Shown here: one piece after another, positions 8,737 to 17,464 of the stretch
Layout of the letters: each line of letters begins with the position of its first letter
How positions within the stretch are numbered: position 1 is the stretch's first letter
DNA from: Pseudomonadota bacterium
GTDB taxonomy: Bacteria > Desulfobacterota > Desulfovibrionia > Desulfovibrionales > Desulfovibrionaceae
DNA length: 64,000 nucleotides
Direction: 5' to 3'
NCBI GenBank assembly: GCA_023419375.1
Contig: JAEZYD010000010.1
Span: 1-64,000 of the forward strand
Translations under genes and position numbers: made by a program
Notes under the pieces: model-generated
Database searches by the model: none
What the model saw: only the letters and a program-made list of their open reading frames with translations
Told to the model about the DNA's origin: nothing

Positions 8737-9066
8737 GGATATCCGCCTTACATCTAGAGCAGTTAACACTTGAAATGCCCGCTTACGGCAGGCAAGGCCT
8801 GCCTGCGCTCGGGGTTGTAAAAGAGAGGCAGACTATAGGGCAAAGCGCCTCTGCGGGCAAGGTTACGGGCTGCACCGCGCAACGCGCGGATATATCAAAA
8901 AAGGCCCGCCGTGAGCGGGTATCTGGGGCGGTATCTTGACATGGCGCGGGCAACACGCCAGAGTGACAAAGTTTTTTGAAATGCCGCCGCCGGATGACCT
9001 TTCATAGGCTGAAAGCCGCGCAGGCCGCAGACATTTGCAGAAACCCAGCATGAAGAAGGAGATCGC
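8737..9066. other. thyX-trpB divergent intergenic region
   Basis: This 330-bp spacer has no convincing gene. It holds a TTGACA box at 8936-8941 with a poor -10 candidate (CAGAGT) 17 bp on, and a CCCGC/GCGGG hairpin at 8905-8919 flanked by AAAAAA on its left, which would read as a minus-strand terminator. No tryptophan leader peptide or trp operator is recognisable. AAGAAGGAG before 9067 is the trpB ribosome site. Confidence 0.4.
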
Positions 9067-10278
9067 ATGAGCCAGCATTCCGCCCCTTACGGCATTCCTG
9101 ACAGCAAGGGCTTTTTTGGGGCCTACGGCGGGCAGTTCGTACCCGAGCCTCTCAAGGCCCGTCTGGACGAAGTGGCCGAAGCCATGAAGGCCGCCGAGGC
9201 GGATCCGTCCTTCCAGAAAGAGCTGGATTATCTTTGCTCCCACTACACAGGGCGGCCCAATCCGGTATTCCACTGCGCCAACCTGAGCCGTCAGCTTGGC
9301 GGTGCGCAGATATGGCTCAAACGCGAAGACCTCAACCATCTGGGCGCGCACAAGATCAACAATACCCTTGGGCAGTGCCTGCTGGCAAAGCGCATGGGCA
9401 AGAAGCGCGTTATTGCAGAAACCGGCGCAGGCCAGCACGGTGTCGCCACAGCGGCCACTGCGGCCCTGATGGGGCTGGAATGCACCATCTGCATGGGTGA
9501 AGTGGATATTGAGCGCCAGCACCTCAATGTCATCCGCATGGAGATGCTCGGCTCGCGCGTGGTGGCGGCCAAGAGCGGTCAGCGCACCCTCAAGGAAGCC
9601 GTGGACGAAGCCCTGGGCATGTGGATTGAAGATCCTGAAATGTTCTATGTGCTCGGCTCTGCCGTGGGGCCGCATCCGTACCCCTATATGGTGCGCGTTT
9701 TTCAGTCTGTTGTGGGACGCGAGGCCCGTGCCCAGATGCTGACCGAAACTGGCCGCCTGCCCGATGCCTGCCTTGGCTGCGTGGGCGGCGGTTCCAACGC
9801 CATCGGCCTGTTTGCGGGCTTTCTTGACGATGCGGACGTGCGCCTTTTGGGCGTGGAACCCGGCGGGCGCGGCAACAGCTACGGCGAGCATGCCGCATCC
9901 CTCTGCCTGGGCGAACCCGGCGTCATGCACGGTTTCAATTCCTACATGATCAAGGACCCTGCAGGCGAGGCGGGTGAAGTGTATTCCATTTCCGCCGGGC
10001 TTGATTATCCCTCAGTGGGGCCGGAACACGCCCTGCTCAAGGATATGGGCCGCGCCGAATACGTCAGCGTGACAGACAAGGAAGCCCTGGACGCATTTTT
10101 TGCTCTTTCGCGGCATGAAGGCATCATCCCGGCCCTGGAATCTTCCCACGCGCTGGCCCACGCCATGAAGATGGCCCCCGGCATGCCTGTGGACGGCATT
10201 TTGCTGGTGAACCTCTCTGGCCGTGGCGACAAGGACGTGGCCCAGGTGGCCGAAATGATGCAGAAGGGTCAGATTTAG
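9067..10278 (+). CDS. trpB: Tryptophan synthase beta subunit
   Basis: TrpB condenses indole with L-serine to give tryptophan, using PLP. The 403-residue frame is full length, with the PLP-binding Lys in LGAHKINNT (residue 96), the catalytic AETGAGQHGVA segment, the GGGSNAIG phosphate-binding loop and VNLSGRGDKD near the C-terminus. It is a TrpB1-type enzyme able to pair with TrpA, but no trpA or other trp gene lies next to it; the neighbours are thyX and uvrC. A good AAGAAGGAG lies 5-6 nt before the ATG. The terminator at 10344 closes the unit. Confidence 0.97.
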   Translation: MSQHSAPYGIPDSKGFFGAYGGQFVPEPLKARLDEVAEAMKAAEADPSFQKELDYLCSHYTGRPNPVFHCANLSRQLGGAQIWLKREDLNHLGAHKINNTLGQCLLAKRMGKKRVIAETGAGQHGVATAATAALMGLECTICMGEVDIERQHLNVIRMEMLGSRVVAAKSGQRTLKEAVDEALGMWIEDPEMFYVLGSAVGPHPYPYMVRVFQSVVGREARAQMLTETGRLPDACLGCVGGGSNAIGLFAGFLDDADVRLLGVEPGGRGNSYGEHAASLCLGEPGVMHGFNSYMIKDPAGEAGEVYSISAGLDYPSVGPEHALLKDMGRAEYVSVTDKEALDAFFALSRHEGIIPALESSHALAHAMKMAPGMPVDGILLVNLSGRGDKDVAQVAEMMQKGQI

Positions 10279-10343
10279 GACAACTTTTTTACAGTTGCCC
10301 TGGCGGCTGCGTGAGCAGACGCCCGCCAGTTTGCAGGAGGAGC

Positions 10344-10390
10344 GCGGGGGAAGGAAGCCTTTTGGCTTTTTCCCCCGCACTTGCTTTTTT
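10344..10390 (+). terminator. Rho-independent terminator after trpB
   Basis: GCGGGGG and CCCCCGC arms enclose an inner AAGCC/GGCTT stem. CACTTGC and a run of T (about 10384-10391) follow. Confidence 0.75.
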
Positions 10391-10415
10391 TCTTTAACTC
10401 CCCATTCTTTTTGTC

Positions 10416-12305
10416 ATGCAGAAGCCCGAATCATCCAGCATTCCCCTTACTCCCGGCGTTTACCTGTACAAGGACGCCAAGGGCCGCATCATCTATGTGG
10501 GCAAGGCGCGCGTGCTGCGCCGCCGGGTGCTCTCCTATTTTCGGCCTGAGGGGCTGCCCGCCAAAACGCGGGCCATGCTTTCGCATGCCGAGAGCATCGA
10601 GTACCTGACCACCACCACGGAAAAAGAGGCCTTGCTGCTGGAAGCCAGTTGCATCAAAAAGCACAGGCCGCACTATAATATCGTGCTGCGCGACGACAAG
10701 CAGTACGTGCTTTTTCGCATCAATCCCAAGCATCCCTTTCCCCGGCTGGAAATCGTGCGGCAGGCGCGGCGGGACGGCGCGCGTTATTTTGGCCCATTCA
10801 CGTCCGCTCTGGCGGCGCGCGAAACGTGGAAGCTCATCCACCGGGCCTTTGCCCTGCGGCGCTGCACCGACAAGGCCATGAAAAACCGTGTGCGCCCCTG
10901 CCTGTATCACTTCATGGGGCAATGCCCCGCGCCCTGCATGGGCATGGTGACATCGCAGGAATATAACGAGAATGTGCGCAAGGTGACGGATCTGCTCCAG
11001 GGGCGCTCCGCCGAGCTGCTGGGCGGGCTGCGCGCTGCCATGGAACAGGCCTCCGAAGAACTGGAATTTGAAAGGGCCGCCAGCCTGCGCGACCAGATAC
11101 GCGCTGTGGAAAGCACTGTTGAGCGGCAAGCCGCTGTGCTGCCCGGCGGTGGGGACATGGACGTGGTGGGCCTGTTCTCTGCGGACAAGGGGCTGGCGCT
11201 GGGGCTTATCTTTGTGCGCAACGGGGCGGTGACGGACGGGCGGGCTTTTTACTGGTCGGGTCTGACCTTTGAGGACGCGCCGGAGCTTTTGTGGTCGTTC
11301 ATGGGGCAGTATTACAGTCAGGCCACGCCGCCTCCACGCATCCTGTTGCCCTGGATTCCTGCCGATCAGGAAGAGGAGCCGGGGGAAGAGGGCGCCAAGA
11401 CAACTGATGAAAACGGGCAGGCAGGCGAAAGCGGCGCATCGACCCGCGAAACCCTGGAGCAGACTCTTGCCGACCGCCGGGGCGGAGCCGTGCGCATTGT
11501 GCCTCCGCAAAATGCTGGCGACAACCAGCTCATAGACCTTGCGCAGTCCAACGCGCGGGAGGAAGCCCGCCGTCAGGAACAGAAAACGGATCAGAATATT
11601 CTGGAGCGTCTGGCAAAAGCCCTGCACCTGCCCGGCCCGCCCATGCGCATTGAATGCGTGGACGTGTCCCACACCGGAGGGCAACAGACCCGCGTGGGCA
11701 TGGTTGTTTTTGAGGACGGCAAGCCCGAACGTTCGCAGTACCGGGCCTATGCCATGCCCGACAGCGGGGACGACTACGCCACCCTGTATGCCTGGGTGGC
11801 GCGTAGAATTGAGAGCGGCCCGCCGTGGCCGGATTTGATGCTCATAGACGGCGGGCGCGGGCAGCTCGGCTCCGTGCAGCGCGCCCTGCGCGAGGCAGGG
11901 CAGGAAGACCTGTTTGCCCTCGCGGCCATTGCCAAGGCCAGGGATGAGGAGGGCCACGCCGACCGCCGCGCTGGCAATGTGGCTGACAGAATTTTTGTGC
12001 CCAACCGCGCAAATCCGCTGCCCCTGCGCGAGGGCGGCCCGGAACTGCTGTTTTTGCAGAATGTGCGCGACAACACCCACCGTTTTGCCATTGGCCGACA
12101 CCGCCGGGCGCGGCAGGGTGCGGCCCTGTCTGGCGAGCTGATGCGCCTGCCGGGCATAGGCCCCGCCACGGCGCGCCTGCTCTGGGACAACTTTGGCAGC
12201 GTTGAGGCCATGCGGGCCGCAGGGGTGGAGGATTTGTGCAAGATTCCCGGCATCGGCCCTGCCAAGGCCGCTCTGCTGCGCGAAAAGCTGCGCGGTCTGG
12301 ATTGA
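10416..12305 (+). CDS. uvrC: Excinuclease ABC subunit C
   Basis: UvrC makes the dual incisions of nucleotide excision repair with UvrA and UvrB. The 629-residue frame has the N-terminal GIY-YIG nuclease (GVYLYKDAKGRIIYVGKA, about residues 10-27), a Cys-containing middle (CLYHFMGQCPAPC), the UVR UvrB-binding helix (ELEFERAASLRDQI), the RNase H-like C-terminal nuclease (ECVDVSHTGG, LMLIDGGRGQL) and two helix-hairpin-helix motifs (LPGIGPATARLL, IPGIGPAKAALL). An unusual acidic, glycine-rich linker (about residues 310-350) separates the halves. No Shine-Dalgarno is evident before the ATG, so the start is supported by homology alone. It is followed by a clear terminator. Confidence 0.97.
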   Translation: MQKPESSSIPLTPGVYLYKDAKGRIIYVGKARVLRRRVLSYFRPEGLPAKTRAMLSHAESIEYLTTTTEKEALLLEASCIKKHRPHYNIVLRDDKQYVLFRINPKHPFPRLEIVRQARRDGARYFGPFTSALAARETWKLIHRAFALRRCTDKAMKNRVRPCLYHFMGQCPAPCMGMVTSQEYNENVRKVTDLLQGRSAELLGGLRAAMEQASEELEFERAASLRDQIRAVESTVERQAAVLPGGGDMDVVGLFSADKGLALGLIFVRNGAVTDGRAFYWSGLTFEDAPELLWSFMGQYYSQATPPPRILLPWIPADQEEEPGEEGAKTTDENGQAGESGASTRETLEQTLADRRGGAVRIVPPQNAGDNQLIDLAQSNAREEARRQEQKTDQNILERLAKALHLPGPPMRIECVDVSHTGGQQTRVGMVVFEDGKPERSQYRAYAMPDSGDDYATLYAWVARRIESGPPWPDLMLIDGGRGQLGSVQRALREAGQEDLFALAAIAKARDEEGHADRRAGNVADRIFVPNRANPLPLREGGPELLFLQNVRDNTHRFAIGRHRRARQGAALSGELMRLPGIGPATARLLWDNFGSVEAMRAAGVEDLCKIPGIGPAKAALLREKLRGLD

Positions 12306-12338
12306 TGGCCGTTGCGCAAACTGACGACTGCTCACAAA

Positions 12339-12361
12339 AAAAGCCCCGAAAGGGGCTTTTT
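12339..12361. terminator. Bidirectional terminator uvrC/DUF3298 gene
   Basis: AAAAGCCCC-GAAA-GGGGCTTTTT is a compact stem with a stable GAAA tetraloop and T-runs on both strands. It serves uvrC and the convergent gene at 12392. Confidence 0.9.
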
Positions 12362-12391
12362 ACATATACGAGATCGCTACGCCGAGGGGCG

Positions 12392-13384
12392 TTATTTGCC
12401 CCAGAGCAGCATCAGGGGGTGCGCAGGCTGGAGCTCCTCAATGGGGATTTCCACCTTCTGTGCGCCAGCCATGCCAGGGGCCACCTGATAGGGCTGAAAG
12501 TTGATGCGTATGCCCGAAGGCGTCAGGGTCAGGCTGGCAAAGTTTTCCGGCACGGGATTAAGACCTGTGCGCAGGTACTGTTCCTGACGCATGCCGCCGA
12601 GCCGCTGGAAAAGCTCCCTGCGCGACCATGCGGACATGATGGCAAGGGCCGCGTCCGGGTCTTCAAAAATATCCACCAGCCCAAGGCGCTGGCCTGTCAG
12701 CAGGCTGTAGTTCAGGGTCATGATGTCCAGATTGCCTTGCGAGCCGCCTGTGTACGTCCAGACTTCAAAGGTGATGCTCAGCGCCTTGTCCGAAGGATGG
12801 CTGACGGAGTAGGAACACCACAGTTCGGGAACCGGGCGGTTTTCATCCGGGTACAGACCGGGCGAATTGAAGGTTTCTTCAAAGGCGTCGGCTATGCCCG
12901 TGGCCCACTCGCGGATATTGGCATCTATAGTGCGAATGCCCAGGGAAGGATAGCTGAGGTTGATATCCGGTTTGTCTTCCCGGTTGGTGCGCACGATCTG
13001 GTGTTCAATGATGCCAGGGCGGCGAGAACCGGAAATGATGGCTGCCGCAGTTTTTTTGTCGGCTTTTTCCATTGCTGCCGGCGCTGGTGCGGCATCTGCC
13101 GAGGCCGGGGTGTCCGCCGCGGCAGGGGGGGCATTGTCCGCATTGGCTGCGGGCTGAGCGGGCTGGCCTGCACCCGCATTGGGGTCGGCAGCGGCCAGCG
13201 AAGTAGGCGGCGTGTCCGCAGTATCCTTGCGGGCCGGTATTATCTTGGTGCCCTGAACAGGAGTTTCAGCTTTCAGTGACCCCGCTGCCTGCACTTCGGG
13301 CAGACGGGCGGCAAGGGCAGCTTGCGCGCATGCCAGCAGCGGCAAAAGCAGAAGCAGAAAAAAGACTAAGCGGGGCATATTCAT
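12392..13384 (-). CDS. DUF3298-domain secreted/envelope protein
   Basis: This 330-residue protein has an N-terminal export signal (MNMPRLVFFLLLLLPLL followed by ACAQAALA). LLAC could be a lipobox, making it a lipoprotein, or cleavage could follow AALA. Residues about 40-100 are a low-complexity Ala/Pro/Asp linker. The C-terminal half fits DUF3298 (RsiV/PdaC-type C-terminal domain): YSLLTGQRLGLVDIFEDP, and NFQPYQVAPGMAGAQKVEIP near the end. In some relatives this domain binds lysozyme or sits beside peptidoglycan enzymes; function here is unknown. No convincing ribosome site is visible. It is a single gene between uvrC and the exchanger gene. Confidence 0.75.
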   Translation of the reverse strand: MNMPRLVFFLLLLLPLLACAQAALAARLPEVQAAGSLKAETPVQGTKIIPARKDTADTPPTSLAAADPNAGAGQPAQPAANADNAPPAAADTPASADAAPAPAAMEKADKKTAAAIISGSRRPGIIEHQIVRTNREDKPDINLSYPSLGIRTIDANIREWATGIADAFEETFNSPGLYPDENRPVPELWCSYSVSHPSDKALSITFEVWTYTGGSQGNLDIMTLNYSLLTGQRLGLVDIFEDPDAALAIMSAWSRRELFQRLGGMRQEQYLRTGLNPVPENFASLTLTPSGIRINFQPYQVAPGMAGAQKVEIPIEELQPAHPLMLLWGK

Positions 13385-13431
13385 CCATTGTAGCGGTCAG
13401 AAAAGTCTGGCCGACGGGGTTTTGCGGCAAA

Positions 13432-13465
13432 GCCCGCATGTGCTGGCACAGGAACACATGCGGGC
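13432..13465 (-). terminator. Hairpin at the 3-prime end of the exchanger gene
   Basis: GCCCGCATGTG and CACATGCGGGC arms (11 bp) lie just past the exchanger stop codon on the minus strand. Only TTT follows, so it is a weak intrinsic terminator or a 3-prime stabilising hairpin. Confidence 0.5.
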
Positions 13466-13481
13466 GGTAAATACAATAGCT

Positions 13482-14702
13482 TTAAACCTTGAATCCTTCA
13501 CGCAGGCGCAAAAGGCCGCGCCAGTTTCTGAGCAGCAGCACCGCCGCCAGCACCAGATACACCTGCGCAAAGAAATAGTGCAGGCGTAAAGGATCGTGCG
13601 CAAGCCCCAGCAGGGCTTCAACCTGGGTGTCGTAGAGCGGCGAGAGCAACTGGGCTGCAAACAGGATGAACAGCCACAGGGCCTCGCGTACATGCAGGCG
13701 CAGATCCACCAGCAGGGCCACGGCAAAAAGGGACTGCCCGGCGGTCAGTAGTATTTCCTGAAACTGGTGAGTGTCAAGGTTTATGGAGGGCGAAATCGAG
13801 CCGGATGACGCGGCGTAGACACCGGGGATCATGCCCACGAGCAGGGTCCACTGGTTCAGTTTGGACGAAAGCAAGCTGCCCAGAGCCAGCGAAGCATTGC
13901 CCCGCGAGGCAAACATGAGGGCAATGATGAATTCGGGCGACTCCGAGGCGAGAGGCGCAAGCCACTGCACCAGCAAAAATTCGTTGATGCCGAGCAGTTT
14001 TCCGCTGGCGACCAGACTTTCGCTGAAGGGTTCGGCATTGCACAAAATGACCAGCGCCGAAAAAAGAAAAATAAGAATAACGCTGCGCAGGCGTACCTTT
14101 TTGGCAAAATGGGCCAGCAGGGCCGCGGGGCCTTCGGGTTCTTCCTCTTCCACGGGTCTGCGGGCGATAATGCAGATGTACCATATATAGATGCCCAGCA
14201 GCACAACGCCGTCAACCCAGGTCAGCGAGCCTTTGAGCGGAATAAACAGGGCGTAAATGGTCGCCAGGCCGAGAAAGAGCACGTCCGTGCGCTTGTCGTC
14301 CGGCAGGGAAACGCCCGTATGAAACCGTCTGGCAAAAACAAGCACAATGGCCGACCAGCCCACGCCGATGAGCAGGCGGTTGGCCCCGGTCATGTTGGCA
14401 ATGGCGTAGTGGGAGTAAGAGCTCTCGGGGTGCTGACCCGCCATCCAGGTAAAGTACATGTCCACGGCGTATTCGGGCAGTACGGCGATAAAGGCCACAA
14501 CCGCCACGGCCACAGCCTGCGGAATGTCCATCTGGGCGACTTCACAGGCCCAGGTGAGCAGAAAGGATGCGCCCAGAATGGCCATGCCCGAGAGCAGGGC
14601 CACCAACAGCGGCGAAACGTCTGGGTGCAGAAAACGCAATCCAATGCCGGGCAGGGTCATGCCCACGGCAATGATGTAAGGGCGCAATGCGCGAACAGTC
14701 AT
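13482..14702 (-). CDS. CaCA-family cation exchanger (probable Mn2+/Ca2+ exporter)
   Basis: This 406-residue inner-membrane protein has about ten to eleven hydrophobic segments and two inverted Na_Ca_ex repeats. The alpha-1 region includes VAFIAVLPEYAVD and NMTGANRLLIG; the alpha-2 region includes WLAPLASESPEFIIALMFA and LGSLLSSKLNQWTLLVG. The paired acidic P-E motifs are the usual ion ligands. AAGGAG precedes the ATG at 14702; the longer open frame upstream is leader RNA, not protein. The gene sits directly behind a yybP-ykoY riboswitch and its terminator, and that RNA class senses Mn2+. A manganese-efflux role is therefore inferred, though the family is annotated as Na+/Ca2+ or Ca2+/H+ exchangers. 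Confidence 0.87.
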   Translation of the reverse strand: MTVRALRPYIIAVGMTLPGIGLRFLHPDVSPLLVALLSGMAILGASFLLTWACEVAQMDIPQAVAVAVVAFIAVLPEYAVDMYFTWMAGQHPESSYSHYAIANMTGANRLLIGVGWSAIVLVFARRFHTGVSLPDDKRTDVLFLGLATIYALFIPLKGSLTWVDGVVLLGIYIWYICIIARRPVEEEEPEGPAALLAHFAKKVRLRSVILIFLFSALVILCNAEPFSESLVASGKLLGINEFLLVQWLAPLASESPEFIIALMFASRGNASLALGSLLSSKLNQWTLLVGMIPGVYAASSGSISPSINLDTHQFQEILLTAGQSLFAVALLVDLRLHVREALWLFILFAAQLLSPLYDTQVEALLGLAHDPLRLHYFFAQVYLVLAAVLLLRNWRGLLRLREGFKV

Positions 14703-14726
14703 GCTATTCTCCTTAAAAATAAAAAA

Positions 14727-14752
14727 GACCTTGGCGCTGTAACGCCAAGGTC
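14727..14752 (-). terminator. Riboswitch expression-platform terminator
   Basis: A 10-bp GACCTTGGCG/CGCCAAGGTC stem with a 6-nt loop is followed on the minus strand by TTTTTTATTTTT, 12 nt before the ribosome site of the exchanger gene. Its 5-prime arm overlaps the GAGACC end of the aptamer, so ligand binding should prevent terminator formation (an ON switch). Confidence 0.85.
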
Positions 14753-14848
14753 TCACTAATCGGCTGTACCGACGGCGACACCAGGCCATAAGGCCATGCT
14801 GTTGATGTCGCCCGGGTTTCAAGAACCCAGTTACTCCCCTTGAACTGC
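14743..14848 (-). ncRNA. yybP-ykoY (Mn2+-sensing) riboswitch aptamer
   Basis: Read on the minus strand, the leader has the family landmarks in order: AAGGGGAGTAACT at the 5-prime side, CGACATCAACA, a short hairpin (GGCCTTATGGCC), GGTGTCGCCGTCGG, and GTGAGACCTT at the 3-prime side, which merges into the terminator. This matches the consensus of GGGGAGUAG, a UCAACA-type loop and GGUGUCGCC closing with a CAAGACC-type strand. The class is established as a Mn2+ sensor controlling MntP, UPF0016, P-type ATPase and CaCA exporter genes. Recognition is by consensus recall and not by a covariance model. Confidence 0.85.
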
Positions 14849-15057
14849 CAAAATAGACGTTGTTCACGGTGCTGTCAACAATTCCACCCAGCGTTCAGCG
14901 GCTTGCAGCGTCGCAAAATCCGGGGCGCAGGCATTGCGGCCCGACCCCTGCGCCGCATTGTTGCAAGAGGGCAGGCGGCACTTGCCAGTATGGGTGCCTG
15001 CGGCTAAAGTGACGGTGAATTATGTGCCGGTGTAATCGGCCAGCCTAGGAGCTTTTT

Positions 15058-16332
15058 GTGAATATTACTTGCCCGCGTTGCGGCTTCAGCCGCGAATTGC
15101 CCGCCGATCGTCTGCCCTCCAAGGCAGTTATAGCCACATGCCCGCATTGCGCCTGTCGGTTCCGCCTGGTTCCCGGCGTTGGCGTCATGGACGTACTGTC
15201 CGAACCGGAACAGCCCGTTGAAAATCCTGCGCACGGTGGCGATTCCGAAGCCGCCGCTGCGCGGCCTGAAAATTCGGGTGCGGAATCGCATGGGCGGGGA
15301 GCCTGGCAGTCGGGCGATGATGACCCATTGCCCCCTGGGGCCATTGTTCCCGGCCATTCCGTGCAGAAACCTTCCTATCCGGATGACGAGCGGGGCGAGA
15401 GCCGCGAACCCGCGCAAAAACCGCAGTCTGGCAGACAGTTCCCCCGCAAGGAAGCTGAGGAAGAAAAGCATATCGGTAACCTGTGGGGACTGCTGGGCGG
15501 CAAAAATATTTTTGGCCAGCGCGATGATAAGAGCAGTGAAAAGCGTACCCGCGACCGGGATGACGACAATCAGCAGAAACGTAATTCGCAGCGCGGTCTT
15601 TTTGGCCCGGCTGACGACGATGCTGATGACAGCCGTAATGCCAGCGCGGCCTATGCGCGTGAATCTGCGCGTTTTGAAAACGAGCGCGAAGACAACCAGG
15701 ACGATGTTCAGCACGGCCCGGCCAATCCCTGGGAGGCAGCGCCCGAGCCGGATGGCTGGATACCCGCCTTTTACCACACCTGCATGCGGGTCATGTTTGG
15801 CGCGCACAACTTTTTTGCCCATATGCGGGCCGAATCCTCGCAGGTGCGGCCGCTGGTGTTCTATCTGGTCATCAGCGTTATTCAGGTGGTTATTGAAAGG
15901 GTGTGGTCGGGCATCTTTCTTTCGCTCATGGCCCCCAGCGCCGCCTCTGACCCCGAGCTGGAAAAAATGCTCATCCTGCTTTCGCCCCAGCTCAGCCTGC
16001 CCATGACCATTCTGATCAAAACAGGTGTTTCTGTTGTGCAGCTCTACGTGCTGACGGCGCTGATGCATTTTACCTATGGCTTCATTACGGGCAAAAGGCC
16101 CGAATTCTCGCTGGTGTTTCAGGTGGCGGCCTATGCGGCGGCCCCCTCGCTGCTCTGCGTGGTGCCCTTGCTGGGGTCTATTGTGGGCTTTATCTGGATG
16201 ATTGCCTGCGTCCTTGTGGGGTGCCGCACGGTTCTCAATCTTACGTGGCCGCAGACCTTGATGGGCTTTGCCCCTGTTGTGCTGCTGCTCGCGCCCCTGT
16301 TGTTGCAGGTGATGAAGGCTGCCCAATTCTGA
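15058..16332 (+). CDS. Zinc-ribbon/Yip1-domain membrane protein
   Basis: This 424-residue protein begins with an MJ0042-type zinc ribbon (CPRCGFSRELPAD and CPHCACRFRL; four Cys within residues 5-30). A long charged, low-complexity linker (about residues 45-220, rich in Asp, Arg and Glu) follows. The C-terminal 190 residues have five or so hydrophobic segments resembling the Yip1 family (VFYLVISVIQVVIERVWSG onward). Start is a GTG with AGGAG 6-7 nt upstream. It leads a three-gene unit with a small protein and a lipoprotein. Function is unknown; the layout suggests a membrane scaffold with a cytoplasmic metal-binding head. Confidence 0.8.
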   Translation: MNITCPRCGFSRELPADRLPSKAVIATCPHCACRFRLVPGVGVMDVLSEPEQPVENPAHGGDSEAAAARPENSGAESHGRGAWQSGDDDPLPPGAIVPGHSVQKPSYPDDERGESREPAQKPQSGRQFPRKEAEEEKHIGNLWGLLGGKNIFGQRDDKSSEKRTRDRDDDNQQKRNSQRGLFGPADDDADDSRNASAAYARESARFENEREDNQDDVQHGPANPWEAAPEPDGWIPAFYHTCMRVMFGAHNFFAHMRAESSQVRPLVFYLVISVIQVVIERVWSGIFLSLMAPSAASDPELEKMLILLSPQLSLPMTILIKTGVSVVQLYVLTALMHFTYGFITGKRPEFSLVFQVAAYAAAPSLLCVVPLLGSIVGFIWMIACVLVGCRTVLNLTWPQTLMGFAPVVLLLAPLLLQVMKAAQF

Positions 16333-16340
16333 GGATTGCC

Positions 16341-16685
16341 ATGGCCCGCTTTTGGCGAAGAATTGCGCTATTCTGGCATGAATTTCGCAATTGTCGTAAA
16401 TATGGCGCAAGCATCAGGCCAGACACCATTCGCGCCAAGGCCGAAGACCTTGGGCATCTGGCGGAACTGGCCGGAAGAAGCATTGCGCTGACGGAAGCGG
16501 AATCGCTCCATCTGGCGCAGTTGGAGCGGGAAATGCGCAGCCTTGTGCAGATGACCCGCCAGACCTCGTTTTGCACCATCCCGGCAGAAAAACGCCGCGA
16601 TCTGCACGACAGCCTGGCGCAGGCCAGGGAAAAGCTGCTCGATTCCATGCAAAACGCATGTCTGGCCTCGGAGAAAACGCAATGA
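16341..16685 (+). CDS. Small conserved-context protein, unknown
   Basis: This 114-residue, mostly helical and charged protein has an Arg-rich N-terminus (MARFWRRIALFWHEFRNCRK). The rest looks like a helical hairpin or coiled coil (AEAESLHLAQLEREMRSL). No recognised domain and no signal peptide. It starts 8 bp after the Yip1-domain gene, with GAGGATTGCC before the ATG. Its stop codon overlaps the next start (ATGA), so translation is probably coupled with both neighbours. That arrangement is the best evidence that it is a real gene. Confidence 0.65.
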   Translation: MARFWRRIALFWHEFRNCRKYGASIRPDTIRAKAEDLGHLAELAGRSIALTEAESLHLAQLEREMRSLVQMTRQTSFCTIPAEKRRDLHDSLAQAREKLLDSMQNACLASEKTQ

Positions 16686-17464
16686 ACCATCTGTATACCC
16701 GGTTTTGCGGCTTGGGCGGCGCGGTGTCGCGTCGGCGCGGGCCTCTTGCGCTGGCGCTGGTCGCAGCTACAGTTCTGGCAACGCTTTTGTTCACGCTCCT
16801 GGGCGGCTGCTCTTCGCCGCCGGACGACAGCCGCAGGTCTGTAAGCGTAACGGGCGACTTTGGCACGCCTTTTCAGTTTCAGATAAACAACTTTGTGCGC
16901 CGCCAGCCGCCTGCCATTTATGTGGCGCCGCAGATGGTTCTGGGGCGGCGCCCCCGCGCCCTGTTCGTGCCCTTGCGCGCCACGCAGCAGATAGCCAATG
17001 CCGTGAGCTTCAGCGAGATGCTTTCACGGCAGATCTGGCAGGTCTGGCTTTCGCTCAATGCCTTTCAGGCCCTTGAGTATGCGCCGCAGGGCGCGCCGTA
17101 CGAACCCTCCCGCGCCATAGCCCTGGCCCGTCAGCGCGGGGCGGAAATGGTGGTCGGGGGGTACATCAATCATTACATGGACGGCGGCAGCACCGGCTCC
17201 AGCTCGCTTTCGCTGGCTATGGAAGTGTATGACGCGCGCTCCGGCACCTTGCTCTGGTCCATGGCTCAGGGTGGCCTGATGGAAGCCCGGCAGGTGCACG
17301 ATTTTTATCTTTTCTCCATCAGGGAGCGCAACCCCGGCGACCCCTCGGGCTTTATCGCCCGCTCGCTGGCGTGGGATATGGGCCGCGAAGTGCTGGCCTG
17401 GGTTGATCCTTCGTCCAAGGAAAAGTCGTTCTGGGATACGGTGTTTGGCTCAAAGGCTTTTTAA
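16682..17464 (+). CDS. Outer-envelope lipoprotein, unknown
   Basis: This 260-residue protein has a long N-region, a hydrophobic stretch (LALALVAATVLATLLFTLL) and the lipobox LGGC near residue 41, so it should be lipidated. The mature part contains GAEMVVGGYINHYMDGG and LAMEVYDARSGTLLWSMAQGG, a pattern seen in CsgG/LpoB/GNA1162-like lipoproteins that carry a TolB-N-like alpha/beta domain. No exact family is claimed. It is the third gene of a translationally coupled unit (overlap ATGA with 16341-16685), linking an inner-membrane zinc-ribbon protein with an envelope lipoprotein. Confidence 0.75.
   Translation: MNHLYTRFCGLGGAVSRRRGPLALALVAATVLATLLFTLLGGCSSPPDDSRRSVSVTGDFGTPFQFQINNFVRRQPPAIYVAPQMVLGRRPRALFVPLRATQQIANAVSFSEMLSRQIWQVWLSLNAFQALEYAPQGAPYEPSRAIALARQRGAEMVVGGYINHYMDGGSTGSSSLSLAMEVYDARSGTLLWSMAQGGLMEARQVHDFYLFSIRERNPGDPSGFIARSLAWDMGREVLAWVDPSSKEKSFWDTVFGSKAF

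Noticed and set aside
10431..12335. A 634-codon open frame antisense to uvrC
   Set aside because: It is a GC-rich shadow of uvrC: no ribosome site, no recognisable domain, and uvrC itself is unmistakable. The same applies to long antisense frames opposite trpB, ilvB, gmd and the 999-aa protein gene.
14703..14867. N-terminal extension of the CaCA exchanger frame
   Set aside because: The extra codons lie inside the riboswitch and its terminator, and a good ribosome site precedes the internal ATG at 14702.
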